Assembly (NCBI GenBank): GCA_020639155.1
Contig: JACKHF010000002.1
Location: 868,001 to 932,000, forward strand
Direction: 5' to 3'
Origin: Phycisphaeraceae bacterium
GTDB taxonomy: Bacteria; Planctomycetota; Phycisphaerae; Phycisphaerales; UBA1924
Length of the DNA: 64,000 nucleotides
Numbering within the stretch: the first letter of the stretch is position 1; each line of letters begins with the position of its first letter. Position numbers and translations under genes: made by a program. A model generated the notes under the pieces. That model did no database searches and was not told the DNA's origin. It saw only the letters and a list, made by a program, of their open reading frames with translations. This document shows, one piece after another, positions 9,032-18,195 of this stretch.

Positions 9032-10285
9032 GTGAACGAGTCACCATCATCTCTGACCGAAACAAGCCAAGGAGCTCGACCTCGTCCAGCTTCATACACG
9101 GACTTCGTCGCCGAACTGCTCTGGCCGAAGCTCCTGCGGGCTGTCCCGCTTGCCTGCAGACCAGAGCGTCTCATGCTTGCATTTGTTGTGTTATTTATCA
9201 CTCTCTGTATCGGACAGTTTGGATCTCTCGGAACTTTCACGTCCGCGTATGACGAAGCGGCAGGACAGCAGAGCCGTGGCAACTTCTCCATGTTTGTTGC
9301 TCGATGGGTTGCTGGTGGAGTCCGCGGTATCGCCGAGGGCATGTACTCGCTGGATATTGCAAAGGTCAGGTATGAGGCGATCTCTCTTGTACTCGAAACT
9401 CCTGCCAATGTGTGGGATCGGTATGGCGTGCTCACGTTTGTGCTTGGGCTCCCCATTCTCTTCATCTGGGCGATTGGCGGATGTGCACTCGCACGAATGA
9501 TCGCGTGTGACTTTGCGCAGGGAGTCATCCTTGATATCCAGAGCGCTGTCGGGTTCGCGTTCAAGAAGGTGGCTGCAGTGCTCGGCGCAATCCTCATCCC
9601 GCTTGCCGTCATTGGGTTGCTTGTCGGCTGTGTCATGATCGGAGGATGGTTTGTATTCTCGCTCATCGGTGCAACAACACTCGGTTCCGTTGTCTACGGC
9701 ATCTTCCTGCTCATCGCGTTTCTTGCGTGTGTACTCGGATTCCTGTACGCAGCTGGCGCACCAATGCTCATCCCCTGTGTCGCGTGCGAAGGATCAGACT
9801 GGATGGAAGCGATCCAGCGATCGTTCGCATACGCACTTGGCCAGCCGTTGCGGCTCGTGATGTACCTTGTCATCTCACTGCTCGTTGCATGGCCGATTCT
9901 GCTCGTGCTCGATGCACTCTCCGATGCGACAGCTGCTGTTGCACTCTGGGGTGTTGGCGCAATCAATCACGAGGCAGTACAGACACTTGTGAACACTGAG
10001 GCGGAACAAGCCCCCTCTTTCGCTGCGAAAATGGTGCGTTTCTGGTCATATGTTCCGCAGGCTCTCGTCTGGTCGTTTGCAACAAGCTTCCTGTTTGCTT
10101 CTACGACCATCCTGTACCTCCTCCTGCGACAAGCGCATGACAGCCAGGATCAATCTGAAATCTGGATGCCGGGCCTCATTGAAGGCACGATGGCTGAGTC
10201 TCTTCGCGCACGAGCACAACTCGCTGCAACACACACATCGGAAACACCCGAGAGGCTGGTTGTCCAACCGAAAAACGAAGACTAA
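9032..10285 (+). CDS. Hypothetical polytopic membrane protein
   Basis: I do not recognise this protein. The frame is open from 8927, but that would overlap the divergent transporter. The GTG at 9032 has GGAG five bases upstream and is a better start, giving about 417 residues. The N-terminal 25 residues are polar, then at least six hydrophobic segments follow, with a cytoplasmic-looking motif GSDWMEAIQRSFAYALGQPLR between two of them. A charged C-terminal tail ends the protein. The segment resembles integral membrane proteins that carry 'DUF4013-like' repeats of amphipathic and membrane helices, but this is only a loose impression. The stop codon overlaps that of convergent truB by three bases. 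Confidence 0.8.
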   Translation: MNESPSSLTETSQGARPRPASYTDFVAELLWPKLLRAVPLACRPERLMLAFVVLFITLCIGQFGSLGTFTSAYDEAAGQQSRGNFSMFVARWVAGGVRGIAEGMYSLDIAKVRYEAISLVLETPANVWDRYGVLTFVLGLPILFIWAIGGCALARMIACDFAQGVILDIQSAVGFAFKKVAAVLGAILIPLAVIGLLVGCVMIGGWFVFSLIGATTLGSVVYGIFLLIAFLACVLGFLYAAGAPMLIPCVACEGSDWMEAIQRSFAYALGQPLRLVMYLVISLLVAWPILLVLDALSDATAAVALWGVGAINHEAVQTLVNTEAEQAPSFAAKMVRFWSYVPQALVWSFATSFLFASTTILYLLLRQAHDSQDQSEIWMPGLIEGTMAESLRARAQLAATHTSETPERLVVQPKNED

Positions 10286-11016
10286 CTGGTCGCATTGATC
10301 ATGTCTATAGAAAGCAGATGCTCCTGCATGAGTGGATCGGGCACGTCGTCGAGGGTGTATGCGTGCTCAAGTGAGAACAGACCGACCTGAGTCCGCCTGA
10401 GTCCTGTCAACATACCGCCGCATTTCAGTGCAACACCAACGTCCCGCGCCAGACTGCGGATATATGTCCCCTTGCCGCACGTCACCGAGATCTCAAGTTC
10501 GGGAAACTCGTATCGCTCGATTGAAATCGCATCAATCTGGATCGGACGCGCTTCAAGTTGCACATCGTGCCCTCGACGGGCAAGGTCGTACGCCCGCTTC
10601 CCGTTGACAAAGATCGCGCTGTGTATCGGTGGCGTCTGCATAACGGTGCCCGTGAACTTTGATTGAAGCACATGGTCAACTGTCTCGCGCGTCGGCGGTG
10701 CTGCAACATGAACATCTGTGAGTTCACCCTCAAGATCGTCGGTGTCGGATGTGCGCGAGAGATCAATCGTCGCGCGATAGGTCTTTGTGCCTTGCATCAC
10801 CCGATCACAAAGCTTCGTTGCTTTGCCGACCAGTACCACCAGCACGCCCGACGCAAGTGGATCAAGCGTGCCGCCATGCCCGACCTTAATCCGCTTCGGC
10901 GCGCCGCCATGACGCAGACGAGCCTTGACCACGCTCACGATTGATGTCGACGAGAGTCTGTACGGCTTGTCAACGACAAGGAAACCTGTAGGGGTTGGTA
11001 AGTCAGTGTGCGTCAT
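10282..11016 (-). CDS. truB: tRNA pseudouridine-55 synthase TruB
   Basis: This enzyme makes pseudouridine 55 in the T loop of most tRNAs. The 244-residue product begins with FLVVDKP and has the catalytic motif GHGGTLDPLASGVL, which contains the nucleophilic aspartate, and later KTYRATI and CGKGTYIRSLARDVG, all typical of TruB. It is slightly shorter than the E. coli enzyme (about 314), lacking most of a C-terminal PUA region. The ATG overlaps the stop of the upstream glycosyltransferase as ATGA, so the two are probably cotranslated. No rbfA, infB or rpsO neighbours are present. Confidence 0.95.
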   Translation of the reverse strand: MTHTDLPTPTGFLVVDKPYRLSSTSIVSVVKARLRHGGAPKRIKVGHGGTLDPLASGVLVVLVGKATKLCDRVMQGTKTYRATIDLSRTSDTDDLEGELTDVHVAAPPTRETVDHVLQSKFTGTVMQTPPIHSAIFVNGKRAYDLARRGHDVQLEARPIQIDAISIERYEFPELEISVTCGKGTYIRSLARDVGVALKCGGMLTGLRRTQVGLFSLEHAYTLDDVPDPLMQEHLLSIDMINATS

Positions 11017-12935
11017 GGCTGAGAACCAAGTTCCTGTTTCAACCGATCCATGCGATCAATGAAACCGGGATCGTAATGCATAACAAGGAGAGTTAGCTCC
11101 TTCCCGTTTGTGTAGTTGAATCCGATGGTCCCGGAACCGAACCACATGTACTCCTGCATTCGAGGTGGTGTTTCTTTATCAGCAGTATCAACAGATACAA
11201 CCAACACACCATCTTCATGTGCTTCCATCCAGTTGAACATGTCGTCTTGCGAGAGTCGCTCATACCGGCCTCGCGTCAGGAACACCATGCTGTCCTCGTG
11301 ATACCCGACTCCAGCCACAGGACGCAATCCCGTTGGATCGAGGTCATCGATCAACTCACGAAGATCAGTACTCAGCCCCATCGCGAGCGGAAAAACCAGG
11401 CTCGTCAGTAGTGGCATTGCAATTGACACCACGATCAGCGACACAAGCAGTGTTCGTACGAACCGGCGCGTAAACCATGCCCAGCTGCCAAGAAGAATCG
11501 CACAAATCGCTGCGATACAGACGAATCCCAGGATACTCACTGATCTGACAAACACTTCCTCAGATGCGAAATCCAGCACCCCGGTCTTGTCAATCGCAAC
11601 AGAAGGACCAATGAGCACGACCAGCCCGATCCCGAACCACACAACCACCGCAACAACGCGCACAGGGCTCAGCATGTTGCCGAGTTTTCCACCCGCTGCG
11701 CCGAGAATCCCACGCGCGCTGATGATCGCCAGCGCTGGATACATCGGCATCGTGTAGTGCGGCAGTTTCGTTGCGACAAGTTCGAACACGATCCACGAGG
11801 GCAGGAGCCACGCTAGTAGAAATCTCGCTCGCAGATCCACACTGTCGCTGTGTGCTTTCGTCGGCTTTCCAAGCTTCCAGAACCACCAGACGCTCAGATA
11901 TGTCACCAGTGAACCGGGCCACATCAGCACCGTCTGAAGAAGTGTGTGATATCCGGGCGGTCCCCAGTGTCCCTCGCGTGACGACGCGCTCCGACCCACC
12001 GTCTCGTGCATCACCAGATCAATGTAGTTCTTGAGGCCATACTGCTGAGACACCATCGTCACCCATGGCGTGAGCATCAGCACAACAATGATGACACCAT
12101 GCACGGGTTTGACTGCGCGCATGATGCGCATGCGCCTGTCCATCAACGCGAGTGAAACAACACTCAATCCAAACACCATCGGCGTGATAGGGCCCTTTGT
12201 CAGGATGCCCAGCGAGATCAGAATCCACATCGCAGCAACATCAAGCGGGCAACGCCACATCGATTGCGTGTGTACCAGAGATGATTCATCGCGTTTCCGT
12301 GTCGTCCGCTCAACAACCCGCCACAGCAACACCATCGACGCAAGTGTAACAAACACCAACGCCATGTCCGCGCGCGCCTGCGTCGCTTCCCACGCAAACA
12401 CCGGTGCTACCGCAATGATCCATCCCGCAAGCACACCAACAAGGTCTGTGTACATGCGCCGGCCAAGATGCCACGTGAGGAGTGACACGCCAATCGCCGC
12501 AAGCACGCTCGGAATGCGGTACATCCAGATAGCATCCCTGCTCGGATCCCCAACTGTCAGGATCGCCGCACTGGCGCTCTGCAGCCAGTAGATCATCGGC
12601 GGCTTGTTGAGTCTTGGCTTGTCCTGAAGCATGGGGATCGCGAGCCCGCCATCATGATCCGGGGAACGCTTTGCATCGTCCGGTAGTGCAACAGATTCGA
12701 ACATCTGACGCGATGCCTGGGCAAATCGGGCCTCATCGCGATCGACCACAGGCAGAGAGAACAATCCCGGGACATACACTGCAAGACAAATCAGCGTCAC
12801 AAACGCGCCGCCACGCCAGCCGCGCGTACACCGGGCCAGCAGTTTGAGCCGATCAAACAGGGTCTTGCCCGAACGCTGGGTCGATGAGGAGCGTTGTGTC
12901 GTGAATCCTGGCAGGTTCTTTCCCCTTGTGAACAT
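11013..12935 (-). CDS. Glycosyltransferase family 39/ArnT-like membrane protein
   Basis: This is a 640-residue polytopic membrane glycosyltransferase that would use a lipid-linked sugar to modify a lipid or protein on the outer face of the inner membrane. The family signature is visible in the first periplasmic loop: VVDRDEARFAQASRQM and later KPRLNKPPMIYWLQ. About a dozen hydrophobic segments follow, and a soluble C-terminal domain of about 120 residues ends the protein. It could be an ArnT relative or a protein-mannosyltransferase-type enzyme; I cannot tell which acceptor is used. The neighbouring divergent PAP2 phosphatase would fit a role in lipid-carrier recycling. The start ATG shares the CATG at 12933-12936 with the divergent gene. 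Confidence 0.87.
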   Translation of the reverse strand: MFTRGKNLPGFTTQRSSSTQRSGKTLFDRLKLLARCTRGWRGGAFVTLICLAVYVPGLFSLPVVDRDEARFAQASRQMFESVALPDDAKRSPDHDGGLAIPMLQDKPRLNKPPMIYWLQSASAAILTVGDPSRDAIWMYRIPSVLAAIGVSLLTWHLGRRMYTDLVGVLAGWIIAVAPVFAWEATQARADMALVFVTLASMVLLWRVVERTTRKRDESSLVHTQSMWRCPLDVAAMWILISLGILTKGPITPMVFGLSVVSLALMDRRMRIMRAVKPVHGVIIVVLMLTPWVTMVSQQYGLKNYIDLVMHETVGRSASSREGHWGPPGYHTLLQTVLMWPGSLVTYLSVWWFWKLGKPTKAHSDSVDLRARFLLAWLLPSWIVFELVATKLPHYTMPMYPALAIISARGILGAAGGKLGNMLSPVRVVAVVVWFGIGLVVLIGPSVAIDKTGVLDFASEEVFVRSVSILGFVCIAAICAILLGSWAWFTRRFVRTLLVSLIVVSIAMPLLTSLVFPLAMGLSTDLRELIDDLDPTGLRPVAGVGYHEDSMVFLTRGRYERLSQDDMFNWMEAHEDGVLVVSVDTADKETPPRMQEYMWFGSGTIGFNYTNGKELTLLVMHYDPGFIDRMDRLKQELGSQP

Positions 12936-13695
12936 GCGCGATGCGCTCGACTATAACCGCGCACTGGCGTTCCCGATTCGATTTGTCCACATGCTGCTCG
13001 CACCAATCCTCGCCTGCATGACGCGGGCAAGGATCGGACCAAATGTCTGGCTCTACCGCTGCACCATCGTGATCGTGCTGCTGCTTGTCGCATCGTTGTT
13101 TGACAGCATGCTTGATGGTGGGCACGGCATCAGAGGACTCGGAGGCGATGTTCGCCGAGAACTCGAAGCCTGGCAGCAGTTCGGCGGCATTACGTCAATC
13201 GTGGTCATCGCTCTCGTCGTGTGGAAGATGGATCCGCTCGGATCACAAAGGATCTGGCCGATCGTTGTTGCTCCTGTCTTCGCATCGCTGCTGTGCATGA
13301 TTGTGAAGATAACAGTCGGCCGCACTCGTCCAAAGCACGGCGATGCATCGCTCATTCTGGGGCCGTTTGGATCTCAACCAGTCGAAGCTGGGGGCGATCT
13401 CAAACTGGTCCATTCATGGGAACTTTGGGAGAAGGGCCACAGTGAGCTCTGGTCGTTCCCGTCAAGCCACACAGCAAGCGCAGCCGCGATCGCGCTTGTG
13501 CTGGCAGCCTTCTATCCCAGGCTCCGTCCGATCGCATGGGGACTGGTGGCGATTGTGGGATTTGGTCGAATAGCGACCGGCGCCCACTTTGCGACAGATG
13601 TCGTTGGTGGCGCAGTCGTGGGACTCCTTGCGGGCATGCTCGCGATGAGATTGCAGACCCAGTTCCGGCAGACAAATCAGGCGATCAGCCTATAG
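12934..13695 (+). CDS. PAP2-family membrane phosphatase
   Basis: This is a 253-residue lipid phosphatase, possibly acting on undecaprenyl diphosphate or phosphatidyl substrates. The three PAP2 motifs are visible: K125xxxxxxRP (132-133), P176SSH179, and R212...H218xxxD222. The usual SR of the third motif is GR here, which keeps the arginine. About five hydrophobic segments are present. The frame opens at 12844, but that would overlap the glycosyltransferase; the ATG at 12934 (MRDALDYN) is chosen. There is no strong ribosome site. tRNA-Ser follows 35 bases downstream. Confidence 0.88.
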   Translation: MRDALDYNRALAFPIRFVHMLLAPILACMTRARIGPNVWLYRCTIVIVLLLVASLFDSMLDGGHGIRGLGGDVRRELEAWQQFGGITSIVVIALVVWKMDPLGSQRIWPIVVAPVFASLLCMIVKITVGRTRPKHGDASLILGPFGSQPVEAGGDLKLVHSWELWEKGHSELWSFPSSHTASAAAIALVLAAFYPRLRPIAWGLVAIVGFGRIATGAHFATDVVGGAVVGLLAGMLAMRLQTQFRQTNQAISL

Positions 13696-13730
13696 TCTCC
13701 GCCCCCATCCAAACCAGACGGGGACATTCT

Positions 13731-13820
13731 GGAGAGGTGGCCGAGTGGTTGAAGGCAACGCATTGCTAATGCGTCAGACGGGGTATACCTGTCTCAAGGG
13801 TTCGAATCCCTTCCTCTCCG
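13731..13820 (+). tRNA. tRNA-Ser (anticodon GCT)
   Basis: This is a 90-base class II tRNA with a long variable arm. The acceptor GGAGAGG pairs with CCTCTCC, followed by discriminator G. The anticodon stem ACGCA/TGCGT encloses TTGCTAA with anticodon GCT. The variable arm is GACGGGGTATACCTGTC, and the T loop is TTCGAAT. CCA is not encoded. Confidence 0.96.
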
Positions 13821-13850
13821 TTCCGCTGACTTATGAACAGAGACACAAAG

Positions 13851-13880
13851 ATCGGCATTTTTGGCCGATTTGAGTGTTTT
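13851..13880 (+). terminator. Hairpin with weak T-tract after tRNA-Ser
   Basis: ATCGGC (13851-13856) pairs with GCCGAT (13864-13869) around a seven-base T-rich loop and is followed by TTGAGTGTTTT. It fits a weak intrinsic terminator for the tRNA. The rest of the gap to the kinase start (13881-14054) shows nothing else I can defend. Confidence 0.4.
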
Positions 13881-14054
13881 CGGGCGTGAGAAGGCGATCG
13901 GTACGATGCAGGAATACCACTGCATTGTGTTCGTCAAGGCAACCATCGAAACGCAGCCGACGTATCCACAGGTGTGACACCACACCCACGATCTGAGCAA
14001 CTTCACGACAGGATTCATCCAACGACAACGAATTGGAGATCCGGACCTGTTTCC

Positions 14055-15425
14055 ATGGCAAGCGAGCAGCACCCAACCCCTCATGTCACCAACGGTTCGG
14101 CAGATTCGAACGAGTCGAACGAGGGCTCGGGAATGCTGGATGCAGCAGATACCCCGTCCCGTCAACCCTCCTCACTTGCCGACACTATGGCGACGCTGCA
14201 GGAAGCTGCAAAGTCTGGTACGAATCTTGATACCCTCGTTGGCAGGCTGGTGATTGAGCAGGGATTGGCAACCGAAGACGAGGTTGAGCAGGCTCGGGCT
14301 GCGAAGACCAGTGAAGAAACCTCACTGATTGAAACGCTTGTCAACGCACACTTTGTTACGCATGGTCAGATTGCTCGACTGAGATCACAGATTGAGGCTG
14401 AGCGTTCCGGCCAGAAGATCCCAGGGTACAAACTTCTCGGCAAGCTCGGCGCAGGTGCCATGGCGACTGTGTTTAAAGCCAAGCAGATAAGCCTGAATCG
14501 CGATGTTGCCATCAAGGTGCTGCCACGCAAGAGCACAGCAAACCCACAGTTTGTTGAGCGATTTTATGCTGAAGGGCGAGCTGCTGCGCAACTGAACCAT
14601 CCAAACATTGTGCAGGCGTACGACGTTGCTAAAGCTGGCGACTATCACTACTTTGTCATGGAATATGTCGACGGACGCACCGTCTATGACGACATTGCGA
14701 AGCACAAGCGAATTCCTGAGAAGGAAGCTATTCAGATTGCGATTCAGGTTGCTGAAGCGCTCGAGCACGCCCACGACAAGGGGCTGATCCACCGCGATGT
14801 CAAACCAAAGAACATCATGATCGCCACAAACGGCGTTGTGAAACTGGCAGACCTTGGTCTGGCTCGCGCCATGAGCGATTCAGAGATGGCAGAAGCAGAA
14901 GCAGGCAAGGCGTTTGGGACGCCATACTACATTAGTCCGGAGCAGATCCGTGGCGAGAAGACCATAGGCCCACAGGCAGACATTTACTCCCTCGGTGCAA
15001 CGCTCTACCACATGGTAACCGGCAACGTTCCGTTCGACGGCAAAAACCCGTCAAGTGTGATGCACAAGCACCTGAAGAATGACCTCGTGCCGCCAGATCA
15101 GGTCAACCCGGCGCTCGGCGCAGGCATCAGCCAGGTCATCGAGATGATGATGGCGAAGAGCCGAAAAAACCGGTACCAAACCAGCCACGATCTCCTTGTG
15201 GATCTTCGAGCCATCGCCAAGGGAGAATCTCCTGTGCTGGCTGGGCGCGAGTTTCGAGAGATGGATCTTGCTGGCCTCGCAACTGCTGAGGCGAGTGCGC
15301 CAGTCGAACTCCAACAGGATACATCACGAGGCACAGGAAACAGCCAGCCACTCCTGTTCGCACTGATCGCGGTGAGCGTCATCGCTGCTCTCAGCATCAT
15401 TGGCAATGTGATCCAGATGCTGTGA
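14055..15425 (+). CDS. Serine/threonine protein kinase with GspE/MshE-like N-terminal segment
   Basis: This is a 456-residue Hanks-type kinase. An acidic, low-complexity leader of about 45 residues is followed by a segment with two imperfect copies of an LGxxLVxxGxIxxxxLxxA-type pattern (LVGRLVIEQGLATEDEVEQA and LIETLVNAHFVTHGQIARL), like N-termini of GspE/MshE ATPases. The kinase domain has the glycine loop GKLGAGAMATVFKA, the VAIKVL lysine, HRDVKPKN with catalytic Asp248, the metal site as DLG instead of DFG, and GTPYYISPEQ. One C-terminal membrane helix ends the protein, so the catalytic domain is cytoplasmic. An upstream extension to 13974 is possible but less likely. The start lacks a strong ribosome site. 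Confidence 0.9.
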   Translation: MASEQHPTPHVTNGSADSNESNEGSGMLDAADTPSRQPSSLADTMATLQEAAKSGTNLDTLVGRLVIEQGLATEDEVEQARAAKTSEETSLIETLVNAHFVTHGQIARLRSQIEAERSGQKIPGYKLLGKLGAGAMATVFKAKQISLNRDVAIKVLPRKSTANPQFVERFYAEGRAAAQLNHPNIVQAYDVAKAGDYHYFVMEYVDGRTVYDDIAKHKRIPEKEAIQIAIQVAEALEHAHDKGLIHRDVKPKNIMIATNGVVKLADLGLARAMSDSEMAEAEAGKAFGTPYYISPEQIRGEKTIGPQADIYSLGATLYHMVTGNVPFDGKNPSSVMHKHLKNDLVPPDQVNPALGAGISQVIEMMMAKSRKNRYQTSHDLLVDLRAIAKGESPVLAGREFREMDLAGLATAEASAPVELQQDTSRGTGNSQPLLFALIAVSVIAALSIIGNVIQML

Positions 15426-15665
15426 CCGACGACATCAGGTAACGCACAACTTTCCCACTCATACTGCACACGGCACAACTAGTGTTGAAATCATGTCCAT
15501 TGTTGGGCACGAACTTGCAACGCAGCGAGTTGCATTTTCCACAGAAGTATCACACTTCACACACAGTTGACAGGTTGCAGACAAGATCGTTGATCTGCTG
15601 AAACTGCTCAAATCTTCGACATTCTGCCGATACTCTCAGCAACGCTTTGGTGGGAGTACGTCGCA

Positions 15666-17264
15666 GTGCAGAACTGGGCTGGCACACACGTTTTCATGAT
15701 CGGCATTGGTGGCTGTGGCATGTCCGGGCTTGCGCGCATGCTTCGCGCACGTGGCGCTGTGGTGACAGGGGTAGACGCGTGCGCCTCAAAGACCACGCGG
15801 GACCTTGCAACACATGATATTAGGGTGCTCATTGGCCCATCCGATCCGGCACAAGCTCGCGTTGGATATGAACGCTTGCCCGACTCGTGTGATCTTGTCG
15901 TCATGACAGCAGCGGTAAAGGAAACACATCCACTGTTGCTTGATGCCAAGCGTCGAAACATGCGCGTGCTCACATACGCTCGGGCGCTCGGCCAGATGAT
16001 GGCGCAATGCACCGGTGTCGCGCTCGCAGGTACCCACGGCAAAAGCACAACCGCAGCCATGCTTGGGTGCATCCTAACAGATGCAAAGCTCGATCCAAAC
16101 GTGATCGTTGGTGCGGGTGTGCCACAACTGGAACTTGGATGTCTAGCGCCGCAGGCTACAAAGACAGACGTGCTCGACGGGTTCTGTGTGCCGACATCAA
16201 CAGGATTCCGAATGGGATCGCGCACAGTGCCCTATGGGCCGTTCCGTGAAAAGCCGGGCATTCTCGTTGCTGAAGCGTGTGAGTTCAACCGGTCCTTTCT
16301 CAATATGCGTCCGATCGTTTGCAGTATCGCCAATGTCGAGCCTGATCATCTTGATGTGTACGGGTCGATCGATTCACTTGTCGACACGTTCGCAGACCTT
16401 GCTGCGCTTGTGCCAGACGCTGCTGATGGCGGGTACCTCCTTATCAATCATGACAACGCGCATCGGCAGAAGGTGTGCGCCAAAGTAACCTGCGAGATCG
16501 AGACCATCGGCTTTAATCCCGATGCCGATTGGCGAGTCGAGTATGAACCCTCAATCCAGCGCGTGATGCTCTCCAATCAGGATCACACGGTTGCGACATG
16601 GACAATGAAGATCCCCGGATCGCACAATGCGATGAATGCAGCGGTTGCTGCTGTACTCTCGCTTCGGTTTGGTGCTGACTGCGCGACGATTGCAGCATCG
16701 CTCGAACGCTTTGCTGGTGCAAACCGCCGTACCCAGGTCTTGGGCACAAGATCCATCGGTCGAGGCACACACACCGGCGATGTAAAGGTGTGGGATGATT
16801 ACGGACATCATCCAACCGAATGTGAATCAACACTCAAGGCGATCAGACAGATGGACAATCTGGACCGCACCGATGCGAAACTCGTGTGTGTGTTCCAGCC
16901 ACATCAGCACTCGCGCACGCTCCACTTTCTCGATGAGTTTGCGCTCGCGTTTTCCGATGCTGACATTGTGATCGTGCCTGAGATTTACTTTGTTCGTGAC
17001 AAGGACGAGGATCGAATCAAGGTTACTGGTGCACTTCTTGTTGACCGGCTTCGTGCAAACGGCGTGCACGCGATCCACATGCATCCGTTTGAAGCGATTA
17101 CAGACATGCTCGAACTCGTCTGCGAACCAGGAGACTCGCTGGTCGTCATGGGAGCTGGACCGATCGGAGAGGTGGGATACGCGTTTCTCCATGCCCGGGA
17201 TCCGAAGCCGTCGCAATCGCAGATGATCGAACCGCAGCACGCACACTCTGCAGCGAGGTCGTAA
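15666..17264 (+). CDS. murC: UDP-N-acetylmuramate--L-alanine ligase
   Basis: This cytoplasmic ATP-dependent ligase adds L-Ala to UDP-MurNAc, the first amino acid step of peptidoglycan synthesis. The 532-residue protein has the N-terminal IGIGGCGMSGLARML nucleotide loop, the ATP motif GTHGKSTTAAM, VEPDHLDVYG and DDYGHHPTE. It is longer than E. coli MurC (491), with an insertion of about 30 residues before the second acidic motif. That motif reads EACEFNRSFL (203-212) where most MurC proteins have EADESDASFL. GTG 15666 has GGGAG nine bases upstream. It heads a tight murC-murB-ddl-ftsQ-like operon. Confidence 0.94.
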   Translation: MQNWAGTHVFMIGIGGCGMSGLARMLRARGAVVTGVDACASKTTRDLATHDIRVLIGPSDPAQARVGYERLPDSCDLVVMTAAVKETHPLLLDAKRRNMRVLTYARALGQMMAQCTGVALAGTHGKSTTAAMLGCILTDAKLDPNVIVGAGVPQLELGCLAPQATKTDVLDGFCVPTSTGFRMGSRTVPYGPFREKPGILVAEACEFNRSFLNMRPIVCSIANVEPDHLDVYGSIDSLVDTFADLAALVPDAADGGYLLINHDNAHRQKVCAKVTCEIETIGFNPDADWRVEYEPSIQRVMLSNQDHTVATWTMKIPGSHNAMNAAVAAVLSLRFGADCATIAASLERFAGANRRTQVLGTRSIGRGTHTGDVKVWDDYGHHPTECESTLKAIRQMDNLDRTDAKLVCVFQPHQHSRTLHFLDEFALAFSDADIVIVPEIYFVRDKDEDRIKVTGALLVDRLRANGVHAIHMHPFEAITDMLELVCEPGDSLVVMGAGPIGEVGYAFLHARDPKPSQSQMIEPQHAHSAARS

Positions 17265-17265
17265 C

Positions 17266-18195
17266 GTGCGCACGATCCGAACGAGCATTGAGATCCTTGA
17301 GCACGTGCCGATCAGCACGTGGTTTGGTGTGGGCGGCTGCGCAGATGCAATGGCAACGCCGACATCGCTTGACGAACTCCGCGCGTGTCGCGATATCGAT
17401 GACAAGCTTGTCGTTCTTGGCGAAGGAGCAAATCTGCTTGTGTGCGATGAGGGCATCGACAGGCTTGTTGTACGACTTTCATCGCCCGCGTTCACACAAT
17501 GTGCGTTCCACGACAACGGGATCGTCAGTGTTGGCTCCGGTGTCACGTTGCCCAAACTCATCAACTTGTGCGAACGCCGGGGGCTTGCAGGGATCGAGGG
17601 GCTTGCTGGTTTCCCTGCTTCCATCGGCGGTGCAATACGAATGAACGCGGGCGGCGCATTCGGTGAAATTGGCGATGCTGTCCATTCCGTCACACTTGTC
17701 TGCAAAGACAACACGCTTCGGACACTGCACAAGGACGACATTGCATTCTCGTACAGGGAAACACGGTTCGGCAATGATGCCATATTCGACGATGCTGTTG
17801 TCATGGAAGTTCAACTGAAACTGACACCTGATGATCCCAACTACATCAAGCAGCGCAAGCTCGACGCGATGGAGTACAAGAAGCGGACCCAGCCTTTGTC
17901 TGCTGACTCGGCGGGTTGTTGTTTTAAGAACCCCACACTGCCACACGACATCGATTCCATCGGTTCAAAGGGGTTGCGTGTCAGTGCTGGAATGCTCATT
18001 GATCGGGCATGTCTCAAAGGCACCGAAATACGCAGCGCCCGCGTCAGCGAGCACCACGCGAACTTCATCTGCAGTTCGAAGGACGGCTGCGCTCGCGACA
18101 TCATCGAACTGATGGATCTGTGCCAGAGAGCAGTCCACGAGACCTTTGGTGTTTTACTTCAGCGCGAGGTTGTGGTTTGGGAGCGTTCGGCATGA
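17266..18195 (+). CDS. murB: UDP-N-acetylenolpyruvoylglucosamine reductase
   Basis: This FAD enzyme reduces UDP-GlcNAc-enolpyruvate to UDP-MurNAc. The 309-residue product shows TWFGVGG-type FAD contacts, VLGEGANLLV, GLAGFPASIGGAIRMNAGGAFGE and the late SAGCCFKNP. At the position of the usual catalytic serine (GSxFKNP) there is Cys218. The GTG start follows the murC stop after one base. The C-terminal EIRSARVSEHHANFI is typical of MurB. Confidence 0.94.
   Translation: MRTIRTSIEILEHVPISTWFGVGGCADAMATPTSLDELRACRDIDDKLVVLGEGANLLVCDEGIDRLVVRLSSPAFTQCAFHDNGIVSVGSGVTLPKLINLCERRGLAGIEGLAGFPASIGGAIRMNAGGAFGEIGDAVHSVTLVCKDNTLRTLHKDDIAFSYRETRFGNDAIFDDAVVMEVQLKLTPDDPNYIKQRKLDAMEYKKRTQPLSADSAGCCFKNPTLPHDIDSIGSKGLRVSAGMLIDRACLKGTEIRSARVSEHHANFICSSKDGCARDIIELMDLCQRAVHETFGVLLQREVVVWERSA

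Noticed and set aside
15567..15595. TTGACA upstream of murC as a promoter
   Set aside because: The hexamer is perfect but the sequence 17 bases downstream (TTGATC) is a poor -10 box.
16827..17804. 325-codon minus-strand frame
   Set aside because: Antisense to murC and murB; Arg/Ser/Thr-rich product typical of a shadow frame.
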